DNA from: an uncultured Oscillibacter sp.
GTDB taxonomy: Bacteria; Bacillota; Clostridia; Oscillospirales; Oscillospiraceae
Length of the DNA stretch: 12,938 bases
Direction: 5' to 3'
Assembly: GCA_910585385.1 (NCBI GenBank)
Contig: CAJUDV010000051.1
Coordinates: forward strand, 1-12,938
Part shown: one piece after another, positions 12,232-12,938 of the stretch
Numbering within the stretch: position 1 is the stretch's first letter
Layout: every line of letters begins with the position of its first letter
The notes under the pieces: generated by a model
What the model was told of the DNA's origin: nothing
What the model saw: only the letters and a program-made list of their open reading frames with translations
Databases searched by the model: none
Position numbers and translations under genes: made by a program

Positions 12232-12938
12232 ATGAAAGCGATCATCGGCAAAAAAGTGGGCATGTCCCAGATTTTTGACGAGAACGGCCATGTGATCCCG
12301 GTCACCGTCATCGAGGCGGGGCCCTGCGTGGTCGTTCAGAAGAAGACTTCCGAGAAGGAAGGCTACCAGGCCGTTCAGCTGGGCTTTGAGGACATTCCCG
12401 AGCGCAAGCTGACGAAGCCCGAGAAGGGCCACCTGACCAAGGCCGGCGTGGCGCCCAAGAAGCACCTCAAGGAGTTCGACCTGGAGAACGCCGCCGAGCT
12501 CAACGTGGGCGACCTGGTGAAGGCCGACACCTTCGCCGTGGGCGACTTTGTGGACGTCACCGGCACCAGCAAGGGCCACGGCTTCCAGGGCGTCGTCAAG
12601 CGCCACGGCGCGGCCGTGAAGCGCAACACCCACGGCGGCGGCCCCGTCCACCGCCACCAGGGCTCTCTGGGCGCCGGCACCACCCCCGGCCGCATCATGA
12701 AGGGCCGCGACGGCGCGGGCCACATGGGCGTGGACCAGGTTACGGTCCAGAACCTGTCCGTGGTGAAGGTCGATCCCGAGCTGAACATGCTGGTTGTCTG
12801 CGGCGCGGTGCCCGGCCCCAAGGGCGGCCTGGTCACCATCAAGTCCACTGTGAAGGTCCACAAGGCCAAGCAGGCCGGCGCCGACATCAGCAAGAACCCG
12901 CAGAAGGCTTCCGGCCGCAACCCGCAGAAGGCCTCCGC
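12232..12938 (+). CDS. rplC: 50S ribosomal protein L3 (3'-partial)
   Basis: Opens with MKAIIGKKVGMSQIFDENG and continues with VTVIEAGPCVVVQKK, GTSKGHGFQGVVKRH (from about residue 111) and HRHQGSLGAGTTPGRIMKG, all typical of bacterial L3, one of the first proteins to bind 23S rRNA. The frame is still open at the right edge after 235 codons, whereas bacterial L3 usually ends near 205-215. The excess is a C-terminal extension beginning around KAKQAGADISKNPQKASGR. The start at 12232 has AAGGAGG seven bases upstream. Second gene of the S10 operon. Confidence 0.96.
   Translation, partial: MKAIIGKKVGMSQIFDENGHVIPVTVIEAGPCVVVQKKTSEKEGYQAVQLGFEDIPERKLTKPEKGHLTKAGVAPKKHLKEFDLENAAELNVGDLVKADTFAVGDFVDVTGTSKGHGFQGVVKRHGAAVKRNTHGGGPVHRHQGSLGAGTTPGRIMKGRDGAGHMGVDQVTVQNLSVVKVDPELNMLVVCGAVPGPKGGLVTIKSTVKVHKAKQAGADISKNPQKASGRNPQKAS
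12895..12938 (+). repeat. 24-bp tandem repeat in the L3 tail
   Basis: A 24-base unit starting AACCCGCAGAAGGC occurs at 12895-12918 and again from 12919 to the window edge (20 bases seen), with one silent change (GCT to GCC). It encodes a basic NPQKASGR unit. The number of further copies cannot be seen. Confidence 0.8.

Overview
The window looks like a chromosomal stretch from a GC-rich Clostridia bacterium, most likely a gut Oscillospiraceae relative. This is inferred from several things: low-GC-type promoters and strong Shine-Dalgarno sites next to strongly GC3-biased genes, a short SRP RNA upstream of dnaX, an archaeal-type short ProRS, lipoproteins with classic lipoboxes, and clostridial-type large serine recombinase pieces. 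No single marker fixes the genus.

Left end (1-1150): an unrecognised, 5'-partial plus-strand gene runs into sequence that, read on the minus strand, is the beginning of a serine recombinase. Behind it, on the minus strand, is a small gene coding only for the DNA-binding part of such a recombinase. This appears to be the scar of an integrative element. It sits just downstream of tRNA-Ala(CGC), which has its own promoter and terminator.

Housekeeping block (1260-3553): the SRP RNA gene ffs is followed with no clear terminator by dnaX and ybaB. The recR gene that often follows ybaB is not here. A divergent DUF4127 lipoprotein gene follows and ends at a terminator shared with convergent genes.

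Middle (5637-8945): a minus-strand operon holds an ECF-type sigma factor with a TTG start and a soluble small partner gene. Divergent from it are two tandem genes of unknown function that share a roughly 40-residue module. A shared terminator separates these from a convergent lipoprotein gene of unknown function.

Right side (9040-12938): proS has a near-consensus promoter and a terminator. A small XRE-type regulator and a small Cys-containing protein of unknown function diverge from overlapping promoters. The start of the S10 ribosomal protein operon follows: a promoter, an approximately 290-nt structured leader holding an intrinsic-terminator-like hairpin, rpsJ, an unusually long 205-nt structured spacer, and rplC running off the window edge.

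No CRISPR array, defence island or large biosynthetic cluster is visible. The least explained items are the S10 leader with its attenuator-like hairpin, the structured rpsJ-rplC spacer, the paralogous pair beside the sigma factor, and the recombinase junction.
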